Of a stretch of 64,000 nt of DNA, positions 8,944 to 17,463 are shown piece by piece. The notes beneath the pieces were generated by a model, which was not told the DNA's origin, did no database searches, and worked only from the letters and a program-made list of their open reading frames with translations. How positions within the stretch are numbered: the stretch's first letter is position 1; the number at the start of each line of letters is the position of its first letter. The position numbers were made by a program, and so were the translations under genes. The DNA is from CAVWXT01 sp963759115. Lineage in GTDB: Bacteria; Planctomycetota; Planctomycetia; Pirellulales; Thermoguttaceae. The stretch lies in contig CAVWXT010000005.1 in NCBI GenBank assembly GCA_963759115.1, positions 1,116,001 through 1,180,000 on the forward strand, in the 5' to 3' direction.

Positions 8944-9239
8944 CCTCAGAAATCCAGCGCGAGGCGTTGGCAGCCTTGGCCGAGGTGTGGGCGCTCTCGC
9001 CGGACGTGCGGCTCGGTCAGTTGATGGCGCACCTCGGTTTTTTGGGCGAAACGCACCTCGGAAAGGGGCTCGGCTATATCGAGGACGACGAACTGATCGC
9101 CGTGCTGTACCGTCATCGAGCGGAGCTGCGGGCTCGCTTGCAGGGCGCGTCGAACACAGCGCCACAGCCGCCCGGGGCCGCCACGTCGGTTTCCGGCAGT
9201 TCCACGTTGCCGGATGCGGCGCAGATGGGTCGCATCTAG
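8940..9239 (+). CDS. Small conserved hypothetical protein, second of a coupled pair
   Basis: This 99-residue protein is translationally coupled to its upstream partner by a 4-base overlap. It has an N-terminal helical half containing WALSPDVRLGQLMAHLGFLG and IEDDELIAVLYRHRAELRAR, and a low-complexity Ala/Pro/Ser tail. No catalytic motif is visible. The constant pairing of two short proteins of unlike character would fit a toxin-antitoxin or immunity pair, but the sequence does not prove this. Confidence 0.6.
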   Translation: MTSEIQREALAALAEVWALSPDVRLGQLMAHLGFLGETHLGKGLGYIEDDELIAVLYRHRAELRARLQGASNTAPQPPGAATSVSGSSTLPDAAQMGRI

Positions 9240-9325
9240 GGACTGACTGATGATCGCGCGGGTACCTGGCCATGCTGCCGGACGTAGACGCACGTTACGG
9301 GGCAAGTTGACGGGAGAAAGCAAAA

Positions 9326-10376
9326 ATGAGAACCTGCTGCATTGTGCGCGATGTTTCTGGCGGTCTGCGCCGCGACTATCCGTGCGACCGAGCCCGACGT
9401 GGATTCCATCAATTACGCGACGCCCGCCAAGTATCTCGATTTCCCCGATTCGCTGGGCAACCGAGCCTCGATCATCGACCAGGCGGGCAAACTCAAGGGC
9501 GCGACCGACCTGGAGACCGTCGGCAATGTCCTCGGTTGGATGAAGACGAACCTCAAGTACGACGACAAGATCGCCTATGCGTGGCGGAACTACGATGACG
9601 CGATCCGCGAAAAGAACTATGGCGGCTGTGCCGACGAGGGCATCGTCTGCGGCGTCCTGCTCAAAGGGGCCGGAATCCCCGTGGTCTGGGTCAAGTCCAT
9701 GGACGTGTCCTGGATCTGGGACTTCAAGAAGGGTCGCCCCTTCAAGTCCTGGTCGGGCCACGTATGGCTTGAAGTCTACGTGAATCAGAAGTGGGCACTG
9801 CTGGACCCCGGCGGCCGAACCCTCTACCAGGACTATTCGCCCAAGATGAGGATTCTTCCCGGGCAGCGGTTCGCCTACCACAAAGGCAATGACCCGAAGG
9901 CGATGGTCATGTCCCTGCAATGGGAACCGTGGAAGGAGCAAACTGCGAAGTTCTTCCGGGAACTCGATGAATCCCTGCTGCCCGTTGACGAGAAGGGCAA
10001 GACCCGGCTTGGTCCGGTGGCCTATGTGGTCGGCAACTCGCCGTATTACCAGGCCATGAACAACATGGCGGCCGAACGCGGCCTGGCGGTGGCCATGTCA
10101 TTCAACACCGAGTACGACAAGTATTTGCCGGAGGCGCGGGGGCACGTCCTTCTCGTCGAGACGCACAAAGGCAAGCCCATCGTGGCCGCCGAGGTTCTGG
10201 AGAAGTATTTTCCGAAGGCGATGACCGGCATCGCAAGTCCCTCGAAGTCGATCCGCATCAACGACACGTCCATTGTCTTTGTGGAATTCTCGGAGCAACT
10301 TCAAGTCCTCGGCAAGACCGAGGGGAACCGCAAGAGCGGATCGCCTACCAAGGCGGAAGCAGGCGACGGCAACTAG
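9326..10376 (+). CDS. Exported transglutaminase-like protein (start region frameshifted)
   Basis: The protein has the catalytic triad order of the transglutaminase-like superfamily: Cys in GGCADEGIVCGVLL, His in SGHVWLEVYV and Asp in ALLDPGG. The uninterrupted frame opens only at a TTG at 9342, directly inside a hydrophobic stretch (MFLAVCAATIRA). An ATG at 9326 in another frame has GGGAGAAAG before it and starts MRTCCIV. Joining the two by a small indel near 9345 gives a complete signal peptide, so I place the start at 9326. The C-terminal 100 residues contain no recognised domain. Likely role: peptide or isopeptide hydrolysis outside the cytoplasm; substrate unknown. Confidence 0.7.
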
Positions 10377-10446
10377 CCGCGCCGCCATCGCCCACTCGAC
10401 TCTATTTCCACCCGGATTTTGTAATCTCTGGCTCAGGAGCCCCGCT

Positions 10447-11457
10447 ATGTCCACCATTTCCAACGCCTTGACTCTGAGTTTCGCGTTTACGTTCGCCGCC
10501 GGCCTCGCGTGGGCCGGCGATCGCCCGGCGTCTCAGCCGGCACCCGCGGCAAGCCAATCGACCGCCGCCAAGATCCCCGTGATCCTCGATACCGACATCG
10601 GCGACAACATCGACAACACCTGGGCGCTGGTCATGCTGCTGAAGAGTCCGCAACTCGACTTGAAGTTGGTCACCACGACCTACGGCAAGGCCGAATATCG
10701 AGCCAAGATCGTCGCCAAGCTGCTCACCTTGGCCGGGCGCACGGACGTTCCCATCGGGTTGGGCGAGGGGGGCCGCGACGGCACGGGCCACCAGCAGGAC
10801 TGGGTGCGGGACTACCAACTCAGCCAGTATCCGGGCAAGATTCACCAGGATGGCGCGGCCGCGATGATCGACACGATCGAAAAATCGCCGCAGCCGATCA
10901 CCGTCATTGCCATCGGCCCGCTCAACACGGTCTCGGCCGCGCTCGAGCGCCGCCCGGAGATCGCCGCCAAGGCGGCCTTCGCGGGGATGGACGGCAGCGT
11001 GCGGAAAGGATACGACGGTGGAGAGGTATCGGCCGAATGGAACATCAAGGCCGTGCCGGCCGCCGCCAAACGGGTGCTTTCCGCCCCCTGGCGGCAGATC
11101 GCCATCACGCCCCTGGACACCTGCGGGCTGGTGACCCTTTCGGGCCAGCGGTTCCAAACCCTGCTTGAGAGCAAGGATTCGCTCGTGAAGGCCATGCTGG
11201 AGAACTACCGTATCTGGGCCAACAAGGACAGCCTCAAAGACCTCCGCGCGTCGAGCACGCTCTTCGACACGGTCGCCGTCTACCTGGCCTATCCGGGCAG
11301 CCGGTCGCTGTTCGAAATGGAAACGCTGCCGCTCGCGGTCACCGACGACGGTTTCACGCGGATCAATCCGGCCGGCGCGAAGATGTCGGTCGCCACGGCA
11401 TGGAAAGACCTCGACGGCTACCGCGATCTCCTGGTCAAGATCCTCGTTGGGCCGTAA
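10447..11457 (+). CDS. Exported nucleoside hydrolase family protein
   Basis: Members of this family cleave N-glycosidic bonds of nucleosides using a Ca-binding aspartate cluster at the N-terminus. The mature protein begins after a signal peptide (FAFTFAAGLAWAGDR) and a Pro/Ala/Ser linker, then reads IPVILDTDIGDNIDNTWALV. The usual motif is DxDxGxDDA; here the later positions are Asn (DNIDN), which could weaken metal binding. Further family features are AIGPLNTVSAAL and the late segment STLFDTVAVYL. About 336 residues, near the normal length. ATG 10447 is chosen because the signal peptide follows at once. Export suggests scavenging of extracellular nucleosides or a related riboside. Confidence 0.82.
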   Translation: MSTISNALTLSFAFTFAAGLAWAGDRPASQPAPAASQSTAAKIPVILDTDIGDNIDNTWALVMLLKSPQLDLKLVTTTYGKAEYRAKIVAKLLTLAGRTDVPIGLGEGGRDGTGHQQDWVRDYQLSQYPGKIHQDGAAAMIDTIEKSPQPITVIAIGPLNTVSAALERRPEIAAKAAFAGMDGSVRKGYDGGEVSAEWNIKAVPAAAKRVLSAPWRQIAITPLDTCGLVTLSGQRFQTLLESKDSLVKAMLENYRIWANKDSLKDLRASSTLFDTVAVYLAYPGSRSLFEMETLPLAVTDDGFTRINPAGAKMSVATAWKDLDGYRDLLVKILVGP

Positions 11458-11686
11458 CCGACGGCGCCGGCACGGCGCACGTTCGGAGTACGGTGGAGGT
11501 TCGGCGCGGGGTTGTTGCGGATCAGCTTGTCGCCGCGGGCGAACGGCCGTATAACGAAGGCGTCTGGCAGACGTGCTTCTGCCCTTGAAAGCGGCCGTGA
11601 TTGCCTGGAACCGTCGGGCCGTATGCCCGGCTGCCCATCCGAGGCGAACGAACGGTCAGAGGGCAACCAGTCAGGGAGGCTCGGCC

Positions 11687-13309
11687 ATGAGATTCGTGTT
11701 CCACAAGTTGCTCTTAGCGATTGGGTTTTGCGCGGTCGTCGGCTGCCAGGGTGAGCCGCCGTCGGTGGCCTCGGGCAGTCCGGCGCCGGCCGCGCCGGCC
11801 AAGCAATTCGAGAAGGTCCGCGAGCCGGCCGTCGCCGGCCTCTTCTATCCGAAGGACCGAGAGCGATCTGAAACGCGGCAGTCGACCGGCTGCTGGCCGA
11901 AGCGAAAGAGCGAGCCGGTCAAGAACCTCCGCGCGCTGGTATGTCCCCACGCGGGCTACGAGTTCTCCGGCCCGATCGCGGCGATCGGCTACAAGCAACT
12001 GGTCGGCCGGCATTTCTCGACCGTGATTCTGCTTGGGCCCCAGCCACTACGCGGCGTTCACCGGGGCCTTCGTATCGACCGTCGACGCCTACCAGACGCC
12101 GCTGGGCATGGTTCCGCTCTCGCCGAAGGCGGCCGAGATGGCCAAGATCGAGCCGTTTTCGGCCAATCCGCCGTGCGAGGTCGAACGCCCGGGCTGGTGG
12201 CGCCAGTCGCCGAAGGACCCGCCGCCCTTCGGCGAAGACACGCCCGAGACCTGGGAGCATTCGCTGGAGGTCCAGTTGCCGTTCCTGCAACGCACGCTGC
12301 ACGACTTCAGCATCGTGCCGGTGGTTTTCGGGCAGGTCGATCCCGAGAAGGTGGCGGAGAAGATCATTGCCGTTTCTCGACGACCAGACGCTGATCGTCG
12401 TCAGCACCGATCTGAGCCACTACCATCCCTACGACGAGGCCAAGACGCTCGACACGCGCATGCGTCAAGGCGATCTGCGATCTCGCGGCGACCGATTGAC
12501 GGCGACGACGACGCCTGCGGCTACGCGCCGGTCTGCTGACCCTGATCGACATCGCCCGGCGGAAGGGCTGGAAGGCCCAACTGCTGGACTATCGCAACAG
12601 CGGCGACACGTCGGGCGACAAGTCGGCGCGTGGTGGGCTATGCGGCCATCGCCTTTTTCGGGTCCGACGGCGCGGACCGTCGCTCGCCAGCGTCAGACGG
12701 CGCCGCAATTCACGCCGGAGGAGCGGCGGTTTCTGCTGGAGTTGGCCCGAAAGAGCGTCGCCGCCGCCGTGACCGGCAGCGAAGCCCCAAAGGAGGACGC
12801 CGACGTGCCGGCGAAGTTCCGCGCCCGCCGGGCGTGCTTCGTCACGCTCACCGAGCAACGGCGATCTGCGCGGCTGCATCGGCAGCATCTTTCCCGAGGA
12901 GTCGCTGTACCAGGCGGTGATTCGCCGGGCGAAGTCGGCGGCGACCGAAGACCCGCGATTCTCTCCCGTCCGCGCCGGACGAGCTTCGAAGAGATCGAGA
13001 TCGAGGTCAGCGTGCTCACCGTGCCCAAGCCGCTGGCGTTCACCTCGCCGCAAGACCTGTTGGCGAAGCTGCGGCCGGGCATCGACGGCGTGGTGCTGCG
13101 GGTGGAAGGCCGGCAGGCCACCTATCTGCCGCAAGTCTGGGAGCAACTGCCCGACAAACGACGTCTTCATGAACGAGCTTGCCGAGAAGGCGGGCCTGCC
13201 CGCCGACGCCTGGACGCGGCCCGGCGCGGCGGTGATGACCTATCAGGTCGAGGCGTTCAAGGAGGATGAGGCGGAAGCGGAAGCGCGGAAGACGGAAAAC
13301 AGCCGATGA
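11687..13309 (+). CDS. MEMO-AMMECR1 fusion lipoprotein, AmmeMemoRadiSam system (many frameshifts)
   Basis: Two domains of the AmmeMemoRadiSam system are fused in one gene. The first (about residues 40-290) is MEMO-like, with REPAVAGLFYP, the metal-site phrase CPHAGYEFSGPIAA, GPSHYAAF, and TDLSHYHPYDEA. The second is AMMECR1-like, with FVTL, a GCIGSIFPEESLYQAV segment, DPRF, EEIEIEVSVLTVPKPL and GVVLRVEGRQATYLPQVW. The N-terminus is a lipoprotein signal (LLLAIGFCAVVGCQ) behind GGGAGG. At least eight frame changes are needed, near 11870, 12035, 12370, 12480, 12600, 12845, 13155 and others, but the domain signatures are intact throughout, so indel errors are the simplest cause. The radical SAM partner is encoded at 15890-17184. 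The chemical task of the system is not established. Confidence 0.78.
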
Positions 13310-15554
13310 CGGAACGATGGAACGATGAACTGCAAGCCGAGCTTTCAGCAATCCGACGCCGCTCCGCCGCCAGTCTCCGCCTTCTCCGCTTTCCGCCTTC
13401 CGCCTTCTCGCTGGCCGTCTGCTGCCTCGGCCTGTCGGCGTTCTTGACGCAATTGACGCTCATGCGCGAGTTGGTGAGCGTCTTCTCCGGCAACGAGTTG
13501 GTCTTCGGGATCGTCTTGGGCAATTGGATGCTGTTGACGGGCATCGGCTCGACGCTGGGCAAGACGGCTTCCCGGCTGCGGTCGCCGATCACCGTGTTCC
13601 TGGTCGGCCGAAATCCTCATCGCCCTGCTGCCGATCGCCGACGTGTTCCTGCTCCGCTGGCTGCGGAACGTGGTCTTCCTTCGCGGCGCGGAAGTCGGCG
13701 TGACCGAGACCGTGGCAAGCTGCTTCGTCCTGCTTGCGCCGTATTGCCTGGTGACCGGCTACGTGTTGACGGTGGCCTGCCAGGTGCTGCCGATGCCGCT
13801 TCCATCGCCGACAGCTGTCCCGGCGCTCGGCTCGCCGGCAGCATCGGCAGGGTCTACCTGCTGGACAACCTGGGAAACGTGCTGGGCGGATTGGCCTTCC
13901 TCATCGTGCTGGTTCATCTGCTCAACCATTTCGACATGCTCTACTTCGCCGCCGTGCTGAACCTGCTGTTGGCCGCCCTGGTGGCGGCGGCGGCGGGCAA
14001 ACGGCTGCTGGCGGCCGCGGCGGCGTCGATCCTTGCGGCCTTGCTGGGCGTGATGGCGATCGTTCGATCTGAACGACATCTCCCGCCGGCTCGAATATGC
14101 CGGGCAACACGTCGTCTTCCACGGCCTATCGCCCTACGGGAGCCTGGTGGTGACGCAGTCGGCCGGCCAACTGAACTTCATCGAGAACGGCGTGCCGCTG
14201 TTCTCCACCCACAACGTCGAGCAGATCGAGGAGACCGTGCATTACGCCATGGCCCAGCGTCCCGACGCCCGGCGGGTGCTGCTGATCTCCGGCGGCGTGT
14301 CGGGCACGGCGCGCGAGGTGCTCAAGTATCCGGTCGAGGCCGTCGACTACGTCGAGCTCGATCCGCTGATCCTCGAGGTGGCCCGGCGATAGCTGCCCGA
14401 AAGCCTGGCCGACCCGCGAATCCACGTGATCCAGGCCGACGGGCGGCTGTTCGTGCGGCAGACCCAACGGCGCTACGACGTGGTGATCGCCGACGTGCCC
14501 GATCCCTCCACCTCGCAACTCAACCGCTTCTACACGCGCGAGTTCTTCGCCGAGGTCCGCCGGATTCTCACGCCCGGCGGCGTGCTGTCGTTCTCGCTGG
14601 GCACCTACGAGAACTATCTCAGCAAGGAACTCGCCCGGCTGATCGGCGTGACGCATCGGACGCTCGCGGAAGTCTACGCGAACGTGCTGATTCTTCCCGG
14701 CGGACGGGTGTTCTTCCTGGCCTCCGACGGCGAGTTGACCGCGGACGTGGCGCAGCGGATGGAGCAGGCCGGCGTGAAGGCGCGGCTGGTGAATCGCGAC
14801 TATCTCAAGGGGATGCTCACGCCCGACCGGATGGCCGACCTGCGCCGGGCCGTCTCGGCCGACGCCCCGCTGAACGAGGACTTCAGCCCGATCCTCTACT
14901 ACTACCATCTCCGCTACTGGATGAGCCAGTTCCAGGTCCGATTCGGGGTCTTCGAGGGCGTGCTGGCCGTGCTGCTGTTGGCTCTACCTGGTTCGGCTGC
15001 GGCCGGTTCCGCTGGCGGTGTTCTGCGGCGGTTTCGCGGCCTCGGCCTTGGAGGTCGTGCTGCTGTTGGCGTTCCAAGTCCTGTTCGGATCGCTCTACTA
15101 CCAGGTGGGGCTGATCGTCACCATGTTCATGCTCGGACTGGTGATCGGCGCGACGCTGATCGGTCGTTGGCTGGTCGGCTGGGACCGGCGTCACCTGATG
15201 TATCTGGCGGTTGCGGTTGCGGTCTTCGCCGCGTGTCTGCCGCTGGCACTGCTGGGGCTGGAACGGTCCGAAGGACCGGCTGCGCTGGCGGCGGGCCAAA
15301 TCGCGATTCCGCTGCTGACGCTGGTGCTGGCCGTGCTGGTGGGCATGGAGTTTCCGCTGGCCGCCAGGGTCGATTTCCACGGTCCGGCCGCGACCTCCGC
15401 CCGGCTCTACACGGCCGACTACCTCGGGGCCGCGTTGGGCGCCCTGTTGGTCAGCACGCTGCTGATCCCCGTGTTGGGGGTGTTTGTGGTATGCCTTTTG
15501 ACCGCGGGCTTGAATCTGTTGGCCGCCGGGGTCATGTTAGTAAGAAGGGATTAG
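13306..15554 (+). CDS. Polytopic membrane protein with spermidine-synthase-like domain (frameshifts and one stop)
   Basis: This belongs to the fused membrane/spermidine-synthase-like group. N-terminal membrane helices (LAVCCLGLSAFLTQLTLMRE and others) are followed by a SAM-binding Rossmann domain with LLISGGVSGTAREVLKYP, DYVELDPLILEVAR and DVVIADVPDPSTSQLNRFYT, the aspartates typical of aminopropyltransferase-like folds. A C-terminal set of four or five membrane helices ends GLNLLAAGVMLVRRD. It overlaps the AMMECR1 gene by four bases (ATGA). Frame changes occur near 13605, 13795, 14070 and 14985. A TAG at 14390-14392 also interrupts the frame at VARR*LPESL, where a Tyr codon would fit. Spermidine synthesis itself is uncertain. 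The tight linkage suggests a role with the AmmeMemoRadiSam proteins. Confidence 0.72.
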
Positions 15555-15642
15555 GGATTGGTCAGGGTTAGGGATTGGACGATGCCATCAGCACTGCTCG
15601 ATGCCTGTCTCCAATCCCTAATCCCCAATCCCAATCCCTGAC
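15551..15642. repeat. Inverted repeat built of TTAGGGATTGG units
   Basis: Units of TTAGGGATTGG (15551-15578) face their complements CCAATCCCTAATCCC (15611-15642) across a spacer of about 32 bases. The element starts on the last codon of the preceding gene and ends ten bases before the next ATG. It looks like a REP/MITE-type hairpin of a different family from the one at 5534. No T-run follows. Confidence 0.6.
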
Positions 15643-15650
15643 ACTTCCTC

Positions 15651-15900
15651 ATGCCACGCAAAACCTTCCACTACTACCTTCTGAAGCTCGCCCGGCTCAG
15701 CGGTTGGTTGCTGTTGCCGTTGGTGATACTATACATAGGGACGGGATTTGCGCTGTGCGGCAAGTTGGGATTCAGCAGGTGGATGGACCTCCAGACGGCC
15801 CTGGCGATCCATCAGTCTTCGACTGGCCGCTGGTGGGGCTGTTCCTGCTGCACGCGACAATCACCTCCTACTTCGCCATGCGGAGGTGGGGATGGATCAA
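15651..15900 (+). CDS. Small two-helix membrane protein preceding the radical SAM enzyme (frameshifted)
   Basis: From ATG 15651 the protein reads a basic N-terminus, a first membrane helix (WLLLPLVILYIGTGFALC), then after a one-base shift near 15813 a second helix (WPLVGLFLLHATITSYFAM) and a basic end (RRWGWIKNRNR). It has about 85 residues; the spaced His in HATITSYFAMRRWG could bind haem, but this is a guess. No stop codon separates it clearly from the radical SAM gene in the relevant frame, so the two may be one membrane-anchored polypeptide. I annotate them separately because the next gene has its own signal-like start. Confidence 0.5.
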
Positions 15901-17184
15901 GAACCGCAACAGAACGCTGCCGACAGGATTCTCCCGCCGAGAAGTCCTGAAACTCGGCCTGGCGGGCTGGCGTGCGCCGCGTGCGGCGGAGCCGGGCATC
16001 TACTACGTCGCCGGGCGGCTCCAGTCGGCGGGCTCGGCCGACGTGTTCAAGGCGATGCCCCCGCCGGAAAGCTCTGGGAACTGTGGCAGAAGCAGGGCTG
16101 GGTCCGCGAGGCCCGGCACTACCTGAAACTGGGCCGGAACATCCAGTGCAAGCTCTGCCCCAACGAGTGCCTGCTGGAGCCCGAGGACCGCGGCCACTGC
16201 CGCAACCGCGTCCACAAGGACGGCAAGCTCTACACGCTGGCCTACGCCGATCCGTGTGCACTGCACGTCGATCCGATCGAGAAGAAGCCGCTCTTGCACT
16301 TTCTGCCCGGCACGGCCGTGTTCTCGCTCGCCACCGCCGGCTGCGGCTTCCGCTGCCTGAATTGCCAGAACTGGGACATCTCGCAGCGCAAGCCGGAAGA
16401 GACCAAGGACCCGCGCGGCGAGCCGATGCGGCTCGACGTCCTCGCAGTTGCAATCGCTTGGACGGCGACGACACCGAGCACGCTCACCATGCTGCCCGAG
16501 GACGTGGTCGACGCTGGCCGAGTACTTCGCTTGCCCCTCGATCGCCTACACCTACTCCGAGCCGATCGTCTGGTTCGAGTACATGATCGACACGGCCAAG
16601 GCCGCCCGGGCGAAGAAGATCAAGAACTGCTGGATCACCTGCGGCTACATCCAGGAGGAGCCGCTGGTGGAGTTGTGCAAGGTGATCGACGCGGCCAACG
16701 TCAACCTCAAGAGCTTCAGCGAGGAAATCTACCGCGACCTGAACACGGGCAAGCTGGAGCCGATCCTGGCCACGCTGAAGACGCTTGAAGCGCGAGGGGG
16801 TCTGGTTCGAGGTCACGAACCTGGTGGTGCCCACCTACACCGACAAGCCCGAGATGATCCGGCGGATGTGCGACTGGCTGCTGGAGAACCTCGGGCCGGA
16901 CTATCCGCTGCACTTCTCCCGTTTCCATCCGGCCCACAAGCTCACGCACCTGCCGCCCACGCCGGTCGACACGCTGCTGGAGGCCCGCGACATCGCCCGG
17001 TCGGCCGGGCTGCACTTCGTCTACGTGGGCAACTGCCAGGAGGTGCCCGACGGCGAGACGACCTTCTGCCCCGGCTGCAAGAAGCCCCTCATCAGCCGCA
17101 ACGTCTTCAGCGTGCTCTCGAACGCACGTCAACGCCGGCAAGTGCCGATGGTGCGGGACGAAGATTGCCGGGGTCTGGGGCTGA
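15890..17184 (+). CDS. AmmeMemoRadiSam system radical SAM enzyme with twin-arginine-like start (frameshifted)
   Basis: The iron-sulfur motif is CGFRCLNCQNWDISQ (CxxxCxxC), preceded by a Cys-rich domain IQCKLCPNECLLEPEDRGHC typical of this group. Later family segments are AYTYSEPIVWFEY, NLKSFSEEIYRDL, FSRFHPAHKLTHLPPTP and the C-terminal zinc-like knuckle CPGCKKPLI...CRWCGTKIAGVW, which ends at the TGA at 17182-17184. The N-terminus contains SRREVLKLGLAG followed by small residues (ACAACGGAG), a twin-arginine-like signal, odd for an enzyme needing cytoplasmic SAM. At least five frame changes are required (near 15965, 16070, 16440, 16520, 16785, 17125). The start codon is not certain; an ATG with GGAGG sits at 15890 in a neighbouring frame. 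Confidence 0.78.
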
Positions 17185-17189
17185 AAGGC

Positions 17190-17283
17190 AAAAAGGGGAC
17201 AGGCGCATATATTAGAGAATATACACATACTAGATAGTGCATATTATGCCAGACTACCCAATATATGCGCCTGTCCCCTTTTT
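17190..17283. repeat. Long inverted repeat, AAAAGGGGACAGGC family (copy 1)
   Basis: Perfect 24-base arms face each other: 17190-17213 begins AAAAAGGGGACAGGCGC and 17260-17283 ends GCGCCTGTCCCCTTTTT, with a 46-base AT-rich centre. It begins six bases after the radical SAM stop codon, and the right arm runs into eight T residues, so it may also terminate transcription. The same core (AAAAGGGGACAGGC / GCCTGTCCCCTTTT) recurs at 42968-43046. Confidence 0.8.
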
Positions 17284-17463
17284 TTCTTCCTGAATGCCGC
17301 CGGCCATCGCTCGGCTGGGAAGAGCCACAGTCACGCTGTGGACCGGGTGGGGGATTGACGCAATCTTGGGAAGGGGGCAAAATGCGCGTTGTTCACCCCG
17401 ACCAAGCATGGAAGGGGATTTGACCAGGGCACCGACGCCCAGCCAACCGGGAGGACCAGAATC

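Noticed and set aside
14390..14392. TAG read as pyrrolysine or other recoding
   Set aside because: No recoding structure was seen nearby and a Tyr codon differs by one base; a substitution or error is simpler.
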